Numbered from the stretch's first letter, positions 1 to 6,800 are shown. The stretch is 7,455 nucleotides of DNA from Methyloprofundus sp. (GCA_030636485.1 DAOVWV010000075.1:1-7455), one strand, 5' to 3'. Translations and numbers: made by a program. The notes: a model not told the origin generated them from the sequence alone.

Positions 1-502
1 TCACTTTTTTACGCCCATTTTCACGCGCATATTTAAATGCATACTCAACGATACGCTCAGAACCTTTGCGGGTAATCACCGCCAAACTTTCTGCAACATC
101 CTGTTCACGCGTCAGATAATGCTCAAGCCCCATATAAAGGCCTTCGGTATTCTCTCTGACAACCACAATATCAATATCAGAAAATTTACTTTGCGCCCCT
201 TTCCACGATCGTGCAGGACGGATATTGGCATATAAATCATATTTTTGTCGTAGAGCGACATTAATACTTCTAAAACCTTTGCCTACGGGGGTCGTTAAAG
301 GCCCTTTAAAGGCGATTCTATTTTTATCAATGGATGCCAATGTCTCATCAGGAATTGCAGTGCCATGTTTATCAAAAGCAGCCATGCCCGCATCTGCTTC
401 TTCCCAGTTAATTTTGGCACCACTCGCATCAATGATTTTGACAGCCACTTCCATAATGGAAGGCCCAATACCATCCCCTTTGATTAATGTCACATTATGC
501 AT
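1..502 (-). CDS. icd: Isocitrate dehydrogenase, N-terminal part (cut by window edge)
   Basis: Reading the minus strand from an ATG at 502 gives 167 codons that run off the left edge, about half of a typical protein of this family. It belongs to the isocitrate/isopropylmalate dehydrogenase family, which oxidatively decarboxylates isocitrate to 2-oxoglutarate in the cytosolic TCA cycle. Visible hallmarks are GDGIGP (residues 9-14), GPLTTPVG (67-74), the substrate-binding segment RSINVALR (78-85) followed by NIRPAR (93-98), and RENTEGLY with the conserved tyrosine. SxNxxLR and the short N-terminus are more like the compact NAD-type (IDH3-like) enzymes than the longer E. coli NADP enzyme, but the cofactor-deciding residues lie outside the window. 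AGGAG (512-516 on the minus strand) sits 9 nt before the ATG and supports this start. The gene is divergent from the mtdB pair. Confidence 0.9.
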   Translation of the reverse strand, partial: MHNVTLIKGDGIGPSIMEVAVKIIDASGAKINWEEADAGMAAFDKHGTAIPDETLASIDKNRIAFKGPLTTPVGKGFRSINVALRQKYDLYANIRPARSWKGAQSKFSDIDIVVVRENTEGLYMGLEHYLTREQDVAESLAVITRKGSERIVEYAFKYARENGRKKV

Positions 503-567
503 CTAGCTATACTCCTGAATTTTATTTATAACAGGGAATAATACACTATTTTGTAAATTCTAATGTG

Positions 568-734
568 TCTATACTTCGCACGGCTGCCGTTGCGGCTTTC
601 TAGCCACTGTTTTTCACTGATAGCGGCGTGACTAAAAGAGTGCCGTAGCCAGCTATGCGCCTATTTCAGTACCTTGCTCTCGACAAAAAACAACTCGCTA
701 TAAAACCCGCAACCGTGACCGCGCGAAGTATACA
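568..734. repeat. Imperfect inverted-repeat element between icd and mtdB
   Basis: The left arm (568-599) and right arm (703-734) are inverted copies, 25 of 32 positions matching by hand alignment, with the outer block TATACTTCGC perfect. The ~103 nt between the arms hold a smaller hairpin: CTGATAGCGGC and GCCGTAGCCAG pair with two mismatches and two G:U pairs around a 14-nt loop. No transposase is present, and no clear target-site duplication is visible at the outer edges. It fits a MITE or REP/BIME-like dispersed element, or a structured RNA. It fills most of the 308-nt divergent intergenic region; the remainder is AT-rich sequence carrying the ribosome binding sites of both flanking genes. 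Confidence 0.6.
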
Positions 735-758
735 CTGTGAATAAATGAGTATTTATTT

Positions 759-764
759 TATACT
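759..764 (+). promoter_or_regulatory. Possible -10 box for the mtdB pair
   Basis: TATACT matches the sigma70 -10 consensus at five of six positions in a very AT-rich stretch 47 nt before the first mtdB start. No convincing -35 hexamer lies 16-18 nt upstream; that position falls at the end of the inverted-repeat element. A weak candidate only. Confidence 0.25.
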
Positions 765-810
765 TATACCAATAATTTAATTTTTTGAAATATATAACAA
801 GGAAAGCTCC

Positions 811-1719
811 ATGTCCAAACCCTTTATCTTGCATATGCTAACCACTGCAAAAAACCTTAGTCCTTTTGATGTCAATATGGCGATTGATGCAGGTTGGGTT
901 GCTGCTGTCCCCTATATTAATGTAGAGCTTGATGAAGTCTGTGCGCTCGTTCAGGATGCCATTTTTTCGCGCAGCCCAAAAGGTTTAAAAAATACCGGTA
1001 TTTTTATTGGCGGTCGAGATACCAAACAGGCAATGGATATGCTTAAAATAGCGAAAGATTCCATGTTCCCTCCTTTTCAAGTTTCTGCCTTTGCCGACCC
1101 TAGTGGTGCATTTACAACGGCTGCAGCCATGGTTGCCGCTGTAGAAAATGAGTTAGCCACGAAATTCTCGACCACGCTTGAAGGTAAGACAATACTGTCA
1201 TTAGGAGGAACCGGCCCCGTTGGCCAGGTTGCAGCGGTTTTAGCCGCCCAGGCAGGTGCCAATGTGAGAATTATTGGCCGCCAGTTAGAAAAGGCTCAAC
1301 GTATTGCAGATATGTGTAATGAGGAATTTGGCGCAGGAAAAATCAGCATTACTGCAGGTGCCGATGTAGACAAAGCAGGCTATATACAAAACACAGAGGT
1401 TGTTTTTGCGACAGGTGCGGCGGGTATTGAACTATTAAGCGCCGAACTGGTTGCCTCTGCTCCCCAGCTTAAAGTCGCAGCTGATGTTAATGCCGTTCCT
1501 CCTTCGGGGGTTGCTGGTCTGGATGCTTTTGATAATGGCAAACAGATTGCAGGCTCTACTAGCGGTGCAGTCGGCGTTGGTGCGCTAGCCATTGGTAATA
1601 TAAAATATCAGGTTCAAAGTCAGTTATTAAAACAGATGATTGAAATAGAAGAGCCACTCTATTTACACTTTGAACATGCTTTTGCAGCAGCCCGTGATTA
1701 TATCAAGTCGTCTAAATAA
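811..1719 (+). CDS. mtdB: Methylene-tetrahydromethanopterin dehydrogenase, MtdB family, copy 1 (NADP-like loop)
   Basis: This 302-residue protein matches the MtdB family, cytosolic enzymes that oxidise methylene-H4MPT to methenyl-H4MPT in the methylotrophic formaldehyde oxidation pathway. Family blocks in order: SPFDVNMA (17-24), QDAIFSR (48-54), TGIFIGGRD (62-70), FADPSGAFTTAAA (94-106), the dinucleotide-binding GGTGPVG (132-138), DVNAVPPSGVAG (225-236) and GNIKY (262-266). The loop after the second strand of the Rossmann fold reads GRQLEKAQ (156-163). Its Arg and Lys could hold the 2'-phosphate of NADP, and it resembles the loop I recall from MtdA. AAGGA (799-803) lies 7 nt before the ATG. 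It is about 60% identical to the next gene over the first 150 residues (91 of 150 by hand), so the two are paralogues. NADP preference is an inference. Confidence 0.88.
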   Translation: MSKPFILHMLTTAKNLSPFDVNMAIDAGWVAAVPYINVELDEVCALVQDAIFSRSPKGLKNTGIFIGGRDTKQAMDMLKIAKDSMFPPFQVSAFADPSGAFTTAAAMVAAVENELATKFSTTLEGKTILSLGGTGPVGQVAAVLAAQAGANVRIIGRQLEKAQRIADMCNEEFGAGKISITAGADVDKAGYIQNTEVVFATGAAGIELLSAELVASAPQLKVAADVNAVPPSGVAGLDAFDNGKQIAGSTSGAVGVGALAIGNIKYQVQSQLLKQMIEIEEPLYLHFEHAFAAARDYIKSSK

Positions 1720-1726
1720 ATAGCTG

Positions 1727-1761
1727 AGGCTTTAGCCGCGCCTATATCGCAGCCAAAGCCT
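1727..1761 (+). terminator. Hairpin between the two mtdB copies (no U-tract)
   Basis: Arms 1727-1740 and 1748-1761 form a 14-position stem with two mismatches around a 7-nt loop, starting 8 nt after the first mtdB stop codon. There is no T-run after the stem, so a classical intrinsic terminator is not supported. It may instead be a processing or mRNA-stability element that sets the expression ratio of the two genes, or a partial attenuator. Confidence 0.5.
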
Positions 1762-1827
1762 AGAGCCACAAAGCAGTGTAGCAATTAAGTTAATTCTCCC
1801 TCTCAAAAAAACAATAAGGATCCTCTT

Positions 1828-2742
1828 ATGGCTAAAAGAAGTATTTTACATATGTTAGACCCCATGCCCAATAACAGTCCATTTGATGTCAATATGGCAC
1901 TGGACTGTGATTTTGATGTCCTTATGCCATATTCTAATGTCACACTGGATAATGTGTATGGACTCACTCAGGATGCCATTTTCTCACGCGGCCCTAAAGG
2001 CGTTAAAAAAACGGGGATTTTTATTGGTGGGCGTGATATTGGTGTCGCAGTCGATATGCTTAATAGTGCCAAAAATGCAATGGTTCCCCCTTTTGAGGTT
2101 TCGGTTTTTGCTGACCCTAGTGGTGCATTTACAACGGCAGCGGCACTTGTGGCCTGTGTGGAAAAAGAGCTTAAGGCTAAACACAATAAAAAATTAAAAA
2201 ATTGCAAGGCACTGGTTTTTGGTGGAACCGGCCCGGTTGGTATCGCAACAGGTGTGATCGCTTCATTAGCCGGTGCAGAAACGGTACTGGTAGATCATCT
2301 TTCAGCAGAGACAGCCGCTAATATTGCTGACGAATATAACCGCCGCTTTGGTTGCGAGTTAACAGGTGCCGTCGCCACCTACGATGAAGATAAAATCAAG
2401 TTACTGGAAGGTGTTGACCTGGTTTTTTGCGCGGCTAAAGCAGGGATTCAGATTTTAAGTCCCGAGGTATTAAGCGGCTGCAAACAACTTAAAGTGGCAG
2501 GTGATGTCAATGCCGTTCCTCCGGCAGGGATCGCAGGTGTGCAAATGAATGATTTTGGTGCGCCATTAACCCATGCCAATAACGCTGATAATGCAGTTTC
2601 CATAGGTCCTTTAGCCGTTGGAAACATCAAGTACAAAGTTCAACATGCTTTACTTGATTCTATGCTAACAGGTGATAAACCTGTCTATCTGGATTTTAGA
2701 GCGGCCTATGAAAAGGCAAAAGAAATTTTACAGACAGAGTAA
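1828..2742 (+). CDS. mtdB: Methylene-tetrahydromethanopterin dehydrogenase, MtdB family, copy 2 (Asp-containing loop)
   Basis: A 304-residue MtdB-family enzyme with the expected role of oxidising methylene-H4MPT to methenyl-H4MPT. It keeps SPFDVNMA (17-24), QDAIFSR (48-54), TGIFIGGRD (62-70), FADPSGAFTTAAA (94-106), GGTGPVG (132-138), DVNAVPPAGIAG (226-237) and GNIKY (265-269). Its N-terminus (ILHML, then LDNVYGLTQD) is closer to canonical MtdB as I remember it than copy 1 is. The loop after the second Rossmann strand reads VDHLSAE (155-161). An acidic residue here (D156) commonly binds the adenosine ribose hydroxyls of NAD and disfavours NADP, so this copy may favour NAD; this is an inference. 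AGGA (1817-1820) is 7 nt from the ATG. It follows copy 1 by 108 nt and is probably co-transcribed with it, unless the intervening hairpin interrupts. Confidence 0.9.
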   Translation: MAKRSILHMLDPMPNNSPFDVNMALDCDFDVLMPYSNVTLDNVYGLTQDAIFSRGPKGVKKTGIFIGGRDIGVAVDMLNSAKNAMVPPFEVSVFADPSGAFTTAAALVACVEKELKAKHNKKLKNCKALVFGGTGPVGIATGVIASLAGAETVLVDHLSAETAANIADEYNRRFGCELTGAVATYDEDKIKLLEGVDLVFCAAKAGIQILSPEVLSGCKQLKVAGDVNAVPPAGIAGVQMNDFGAPLTHANNADNAVSIGPLAVGNIKYKVQHALLDSMLTGDKPVYLDFRAAYEKAKEILQTE

Positions 2743-2783
2743 AATCGCGATTGCACTCCTGCATAATGCATTAAAGCTTCTTG

Positions 2784-2807
2784 CTCCCCCTTTCTCAAAG
2801 GGGGGAG
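2784..2807 (+). terminator. C-run/G-run hairpin after the mtdB pair
   Basis: CTCCCCCTTT (2784-2793) and AAAGGGGGGAG (2797-2807) pair as a strong stem of at least 8 perfect pairs around the 3-nt loop CTC, 41 nt after the second mtdB stop codon. No T-run follows on either strand. It could end mtdB transcription or protect its 3' end. CCCCCTTT...AAAGGGGG hairpins are also common dispersed intergenic repeats in proteobacterial genomes, so it may be a repeat copy. Confidence 0.5.
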
Positions 2808-2886
2808 ATAAACAGTTACGCAGAGTCTATTAAAAAAAACTTTGGGCGTTATGAAATCAATACTCCTATGAGTCATAAACTCTCTG

Positions 2887-2892
2887 TATAAT
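2887..2892 (+). promoter_or_regulatory. Candidate -10 box of the rpoZ-spoT-ridA operon
   Basis: A perfect TATAAT preceded directly by TG lies 53 nt before the rpoZ ATG, after the G/C-run hairpin. No good -35 hexamer is present at 16-18 nt upstream. This is the best promoter candidate for an operon that would otherwise depend on read-through from mtdB. Confidence 0.45.
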
Positions 2893-2944
2893 AAGCATAA
2901 TATTACTTTGATTTTTTATAAAATCCATTACATAAGGTTTAAAA

Positions 2945-3190
2945 ATGGCTAGAGTTACCATCGATGATTGTTTAGAAAATGTTGAAAACCGCTTTGAGCT
3001 TGTTCTTTTAGCGTCAAAAAGAGCGCGTCAACTAGAAAAAGGGGCAGAAGAATTTGTCAGCCCTGAAAACGATAAATTTACCGTTCTGGCTTTACGTGAG
3101 ATTGCAGAAGGCCATGTGACACCTGAAAATATTGATTCTTTACATCAAGTGGGAGATCCTGCTGATACCACTTTTTCTGCTCCCTACTAG
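2945..3190 (+). CDS. rpoZ: DNA-directed RNA polymerase omega subunit
   Basis: This 81-residue protein starts [10 protein letters not shown] and carries the omega hallmarks [15 protein letters not shown] (about 16-30) and [17 protein letters not shown] (about 40-56). Omega binds the beta' subunit, assists polymerase assembly, and in proteobacteria forms part of a ppGpp-binding site on RNA polymerase. It is somewhat shorter than the 91-residue E. coli protein; the difference is in the variable C-terminal tail. TAAGG (2933-2937) lies 7 nt before the ATG. The stop codon is 3 nt from the spoT start, so the polymerase subunit that senses ppGpp is made together with the enzyme that controls ppGpp. 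In E. coli and Pseudomonas gmk precedes rpoZ; here mtdB does. Confidence 0.96.
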   Translation: MARVTIDDCLENVENRFELVLLASKRARQLEKGAEEFVSPENDKFTVLALREIAEGHVTPENIDSLHQVGDPADTTFSAPY

Positions 3191-3193
3191 CTA

Positions 3194-5362
3194 ATGAGTG
3201 CTCAGGTACAAATAATTGATTCAGCTGCACCTGAGCAACTTCTGCTTAACCAGCTTAATGCTCTCTTAAGAAACTATTTAGAGAAAACACATTTAGATCA
3301 GGTTTATCAAGCCTATCAATTTGGTCAGCAACATCATGCTGGCCAATTTCGAAAAAGTGGTGAGCCCTTTATATGCCACCCTCTTTCAGTTGCCATTATC
3401 CTGGCAAAAATGCGTATGGATGTGCATGGCATCATTGCGGCTATTTTGCATGATGTCATTGAGGATACCGATGTTACAAAAAAAGACATCATAGAACTCT
3501 TTGGCGAAGATGTTGCCGAACTCGTCGATGGTGTCACCAAACTGACCCAATTACACTGTAAAACCCGGGCTGAAGCACAGGCGGAAAGTGTGCGAAAAAT
3601 GTGCCTGGCAATGGCAAAGGATTTGCGCGTTATTATGGTCAAGCTTGCAGACCGCTTGCACAATATGCAGACGCTCGGTGTGATGCGCCCTGAAAAAAAG
3701 CGTCGTATTGCCCGGGAAACACTGGATATCTATACGCCTCTTGCCAATCGCCTGGGGATGAACAGTATCCGTCATCAGTTAGAATCTTTATGTTTTATTG
3801 CCATGTACCCGATGCGCCACCGTATTTTAAAAAGTGCGGTAAAAAAGGCGCGGGGCAATCGTAAAGAAATCATTGCGACCATAAACGACTCCATTAAAAC
3901 ACGTTTGCATCAAGCGAATATCATGTGTGAGGTAGAGGGACGGGAAAAATTTCTGTATAGCATTTATAAAAAAATGCAAGTCAAAAAACTTTCTTTTTCT
4001 GATATTTTCGATGTCTATGCCTTTAGGATTTATTGTACCGATGTTGATACCTGTTATCGCATACTGGGAGTGGTACATAACCTGTTCAAGCCAGTTCCCG
4101 GTAAACTCAAGGATTATATCGCCCTGCCTAAAGCAAACGGCTACCAGTCTTTACATTCGGTTTTAATCGGCCCTTATGGTGTCCCGGTTGAAATTCAAAT
4201 CCGTACCGAAAAAATGCACCGCATGTCTGAATCGGGCATAGCCGCGCATTGGCTATATAAGTCTGAAGACGGCGAGCACTCTACCCCCAAAAACCGGGCA
4301 ACCGAATGGGTGCGTGATCTACTGGAACAGCAACAGACAACCCGCGACTCACTTGAGTTTATCGACAACCTCAAGGTTGATCTATTTCCTCAGGAAGTAT
4401 TTGTCTTTACCCCTCAAGGCAATATTATCAAATTACCCCGTAATGCCAGTGTGGTTGATTTTGCCTATGCAGTGCATACCGATATTGGTAACGCCTGTGT
4501 CTCTGCACGTATTGATAAACGTCTGGTACCTTTACAGACACAATTGGATAATGGTGTTACTGTCGAAGTCATCACAGCGTCCTGGGCCAGACCCAACCCC
4601 TTGTGGTTAAATTATGTAATTACCACCAAGGCACGCAATGGAATACGCTCTTATCTTAAGCACTTTAAACAACAGGAAGCCATTAGTTTAGGACACCGCT
4701 TGCTGGAAAAAGAACTGCTGGATATAGATAAAAAATTCAGTGATATAACTGAAGCCATGCTGAAGCAACTTCTGGCTGCGCTTAAATTTACCACGCTGGA
4801 TGAATTGCTGGAAGATATAGGCCTAGGCAATAAAATGCCTTTTCTGATTGCCAAACAATTAAATCAGCAAGATATCAGTGCCGCAGTCAAACTGGATGAT
4901 ACTGAAACACGCAAAAAAACGCCGTTGATCATCAAAGGCACCGAGGGCATGGTAGTGACCCTGGCAAAGTGTTGCCGACCTATCCCAGGCGACCCGATCG
5001 TAGGCTATTTTAATCCCGGGAAAGGCATTGTGGTGCATCATCATGAGTGCAGAAACAGCACAGATGAACGTAAAAAGCCGAGTGAATGGTTAGATGTCGA
5101 ATGGAGCGAAGATGTGACTGGCGACTACCTGACTGAAATACGTATAGAGTTATTAAATCAGCGCGGAACATTAGCCACTATCGCATCAACCATCTCCAAA
5201 CTGGATTCCAATATTGAAAAAGTACATATTGCTGATCAGGATGCAGATGTCTCCATTGATATTATTACCTTTACAGTCAAAGACAGGGGACATTTAGCGA
5301 ATATTATGCGTCAACTGAAAAAACTATTAATCGTTTTAAAAATTACCCGAACAATCAAATAA
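3194..5362 (+). CDS. spoT: Bifunctional (p)ppGpp hydrolase/synthetase
   Basis: A full-length 722-residue RelA/SpoT protein (E. coli SpoT has 702) that makes and degrades the stringent-response alarmone. The HD hydrolase site looks complete: R53, H62, H86-D87, E90-D91, D153 and N157. The synthetase domain (about 240-355) has GREK (249-252), DIFDVYAFR (270-278, with D273), the loop KLKD (304-307), PKANGYQSLH (312-321) and EIQIRT with E333. The basic KxKD loop is of the bifunctional Rel/SpoT type, not the EFDD type of RelA. A TGS domain (about 396-460, HTDIG at 428), a zinc-finger/CC region (C593-C594, H617, C619) and a C-terminal ACT domain (about 645-722) follow. Two common residues differ: F253 where GREKH is usual, and K304 where Arg is usual. 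No good Shine-Dalgarno lies before the ATG, so translation is probably coupled to rpoZ. Confidence 0.96.
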   Translation: MSAQVQIIDSAAPEQLLLNQLNALLRNYLEKTHLDQVYQAYQFGQQHHAGQFRKSGEPFICHPLSVAIILAKMRMDVHGIIAAILHDVIEDTDVTKKDIIELFGEDVAELVDGVTKLTQLHCKTRAEAQAESVRKMCLAMAKDLRVIMVKLADRLHNMQTLGVMRPEKKRRIARETLDIYTPLANRLGMNSIRHQLESLCFIAMYPMRHRILKSAVKKARGNRKEIIATINDSIKTRLHQANIMCEVEGREKFLYSIYKKMQVKKLSFSDIFDVYAFRIYCTDVDTCYRILGVVHNLFKPVPGKLKDYIALPKANGYQSLHSVLIGPYGVPVEIQIRTEKMHRMSESGIAAHWLYKSEDGEHSTPKNRATEWVRDLLEQQQTTRDSLEFIDNLKVDLFPQEVFVFTPQGNIIKLPRNASVVDFAYAVHTDIGNACVSARIDKRLVPLQTQLDNGVTVEVITASWARPNPLWLNYVITTKARNGIRSYLKHFKQQEAISLGHRLLEKELLDIDKKFSDITEAMLKQLLAALKFTTLDELLEDIGLGNKMPFLIAKQLNQQDISAAVKLDDTETRKKTPLIIKGTEGMVVTLAKCCRPIPGDPIVGYFNPGKGIVVHHHECRNSTDERKKPSEWLDVEWSEDVTGDYLTEIRIELLNQRGTLATIASTISKLDSNIEKVHIADQDADVSIDIITFTVKDRGHLANIMRQLKKLLIVLKITRTIK

Positions 5363-5371
5363 GGCCTTGTT

Positions 5372-5770
5372 ATGAAAAAAGAGATCATTCAGACGGATAA
5401 TGCCCCTCAAGCCATTGGGACTTATTCACAAGCCGTTAGGGTGGGGAGCACTGTCTATTTATCCGGGCAGATTCCATTAGACCCCGCCACAATGGAAATT
5501 ATTGACGGTGATATCAATGCACATATCAAACGTGTTTTTGATAATCTTCATGCTGTTGCACAAGCAGCAGGCGGGGATTTACAGGACATTGTCAAACTCA
5601 ATGTTTTCCTGACTGACTTATCCCACTTTCCTATTGTTAACGAAATTATGGGCGAATATTTTGCGCAGCCCTACCCTGCTCGCGCCGCTGTGGGTGTTGC
5701 TGCCTTACCTAAAGGTGTCGGTGTTGAAATGGATGCCATTATGGAGCTTGGGGCACCTGAGTATCATTGA
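5372..5770 (+). CDS. ridA: RidA family enamine/imine deaminase
   Basis: This 132-residue protein matches RidA (YjgF/YER057c/UK114), a cytosolic trimer that hydrolyses reactive 2-aminoacrylate-type enamines/imines, mostly from PLP enzymes such as threonine dehydratase, releasing 2-oxoacids and ammonia. Visible signatures are [12 protein letters not shown] (11-22, with Y18), [10 protein letters not shown] (29-38), the catalytic arginine R104 in YPARAAVGV, and E119 near the C-terminus, equivalent to the E. coli active-site Arg105 and Glu120. E. coli Cys107 is replaced by valine, a change seen in active family members. The start is 9 nt after the spoT stop, and its AAGG overlaps that stop codon, so it is very probably the last gene of the rpoZ-spoT-ridA operon. 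The same order is found in Pseudomonas. No clear terminator lies in the 21 nt before the convergent lysR. Confidence 0.95.
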   Translation: MKKEIIQTDNAPQAIGTYSQAVRVGSTVYLSGQIPLDPATMEIIDGDINAHIKRVFDNLHAVAQAAGGDLQDIVKLNVFLTDLSHFPIVNEIMGEYFAQPYPARAAVGVAALPKGVGVEMDAIMELGAPEYH

Positions 5771-5791
5771 GCTTAGGCAAATACTGTCGCC

Positions 5792-6676
5792 TTATTCCGC
5801 AAAATAGTCCAACAGAAAATCAATAAAGGTGGTTATTTTGGCGGGATAATAATTACGCTGAAGATAGGTCGCATAAACGGATAAGCTAGAAATCTTATAA
5901 TCCGATAATAATTCCACCAACTCCCCAGACTGCACATAACTGCGTACCGATAATGCAGGCGAACGTATAATCCCCATCCCCAGAGAAGCGGCCTGACATA
6001 AGGCACGCCCATTATTAGATGCAAATGACCATTGCGGACGAATATCAATCTCTTCATTCTCTTTATTAAAGCGCCAGAGATCGGCATGTGGTGTCCCCAG
6101 ATAATGCAAACATTTGTGCTCTGCCAAGTCCTCTATTGTTTCAGGGCAGCCATACTGCTTTATATACCCGGGCGAAGCATAAGTGCATAATGAGGTCTGG
6201 GCAATTTTTCGCGCCACCACCCCCTGATCCAGTTTATCCGTAACAACAATTGAAATATCAAATGAGCCTAAGCGTAAATTGATAAAAGCATTATCCAGCG
6301 ACATCAATACATTTACGTCAGGGTAGCGCTGCTGATACTCATTAATCATAGGCACCATAAATATACCCCCGAAATCTATTGGAGAATTAATTCTCAACAT
6401 ACCTTTCACAACCTGACCTGACTGGGCAATAGAATTTTCTATATCACTTAAATCAGCCAGTAATTGTTTACATTGCTGATAATAACGCTGTCCCAACTCA
6501 GTTACAATGATGGGACGCGCTTTACGATTAATCAGGGAAACTGTCAAAGAATTTTCCAGGTTACGGATATGTTTGCTAATCATCATCGTTGAAACGTTCA
6601 TTTCACGCGCCGCTGCGGCAAAAGTACCTAGCTCGACTATACGGCAAAACACCTGCATATTTTTTAATTTATCCAC
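5792..6676 (-). CDS. LysR-type transcriptional regulator
   Basis: A 294-residue LysR-family regulator. Residues 1-60 form the winged helix-turn-helix, with the family pattern FAAAAREMNVSTMMISKHIR followed by NLE and a wing around NRKARP (50-55). A linker helix (about 60-90) leads to a periplasmic-binding-protein-like effector domain (about 92-294) starting GMLRINSP. The style resembles the CrgA-like subgroup; the effector and targets cannot be read from the sequence. The start is GTG at 6676, chosen because a G7 Shine-Dalgarno run (6681-6687) lies 4 nt upstream, while the in-frame ATG at 6658 has none. The gene is convergent with ridA. A perfect dyad with 10-bp arms lies just upstream, suggesting autoregulation, typical of this family. 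Confidence 0.93.
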   Translation of the reverse strand: MDKLKNMQVFCRIVELGTFAAAAREMNVSTMMISKHIRNLENSLTVSLINRKARPIIVTELGQRYYQQCKQLLADLSDIENSIAQSGQVVKGMLRINSPIDFGGIFMVPMINEYQQRYPDVNVLMSLDNAFINLRLGSFDISIVVTDKLDQGVVARKIAQTSLCTYASPGYIKQYGCPETIEDLAEHKCLHYLGTPHADLWRFNKENEEIDIRPQWSFASNNGRALCQAASLGMGIIRSPALSVRSYVQSGELVELLSDYKISSLSVYATYLQRNYYPAKITTFIDFLLDYFAE

Positions 6677-6689
6677 CGTTCCCCCCCTT

Positions 6690-6721
6690 TATAAACCCAA
6701 GGTTTATAGGCTATAAACCTT
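6690..6721. promoter_or_regulatory. Overlapping palindromic operator upstream of lysR
   Basis: Three half-sites in alternating orientation: TATAAACC (6690-6697), GGTTTATA (6701-6708) and TATAAACC (6712-6719), each separated by 3 nt. The second and third extend to perfect 10-bp arms, AAGGTTTATA and TATAAACCTT, around GGC. The inner dyad contains the T-N11-A pattern typical of LysR boxes. It starts 3 nt beyond the lysR Shine-Dalgarno run, so a bound protein would block lysR transcription; autorepression is the simplest reading. Confidence 0.7.
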
Positions 6722-6736
6722 AAGTACTCTATCATA

Positions 6737-6800
6737 ACTCACAGCATCGCTATAGAATCATTACCGGAGATAACAAAATGATATAGCACTTTTTGTGAGT
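6737..6800. other. Long imperfect stem-loop upstream of lysR
   Basis: Nested inverted segments: ACTCACA (6737-6743) with TGTGAGT (6794-6800), GCTAT (6749-6753) with ATAGC (6783-6787), and ATCATT (6757-6762) with AATGAT (6777-6782). An internal loop of 5 and 6 nt and a 3-nt bulge separate the stems, and the 14-nt apical loop contains CCGGAGA. It could be a protein-binding dyad, a structured leader or small RNA, or a decayed repeat. No promoter or terminator clearly frames it. Confidence 0.4.

Noticed and set aside
225..506. 93-codon open frame on the plus strand inside the isocitrate dehydrogenase gene
   Set aside because: It is antisense to a clear IDH coding sequence, shows no family motif, and has no ribosome binding site; it is a shadow frame.
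655..744. 29-codon frame (MRLFQYLALDKK...) running through the right arm of the inverted-repeat element
   Set aside because: It has no Shine-Dalgarno, and its C-terminal half is simply the repeat arm, whose inverted partner reads similarly on the other strand. Structure explains it better than coding.
1727..1761. Rho-independent terminator separating the two mtdB genes into different transcripts
   Set aside because: The stem is strong but has no following U-tract, so full termination is not supported; kept as a hairpin of uncertain role.
1883..2197. 104-codon plus-strand frame inside the second mtdB
   Set aside because: It lies wholly within the MtdB coding sequence in another frame, and the MtdB frame has all the conserved motifs.
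4314..4610. 98-codon plus-strand frame inside spoT
   Set aside because: It overlaps the TGS domain of SpoT in another frame, with no ribosome binding site or recognisable motif.
6507..6716. 69-codon plus-strand frame over the lysR N-terminus
   Set aside because: It is antisense to the helix-turn-helix coding region and runs into the operator; no support as a gene.
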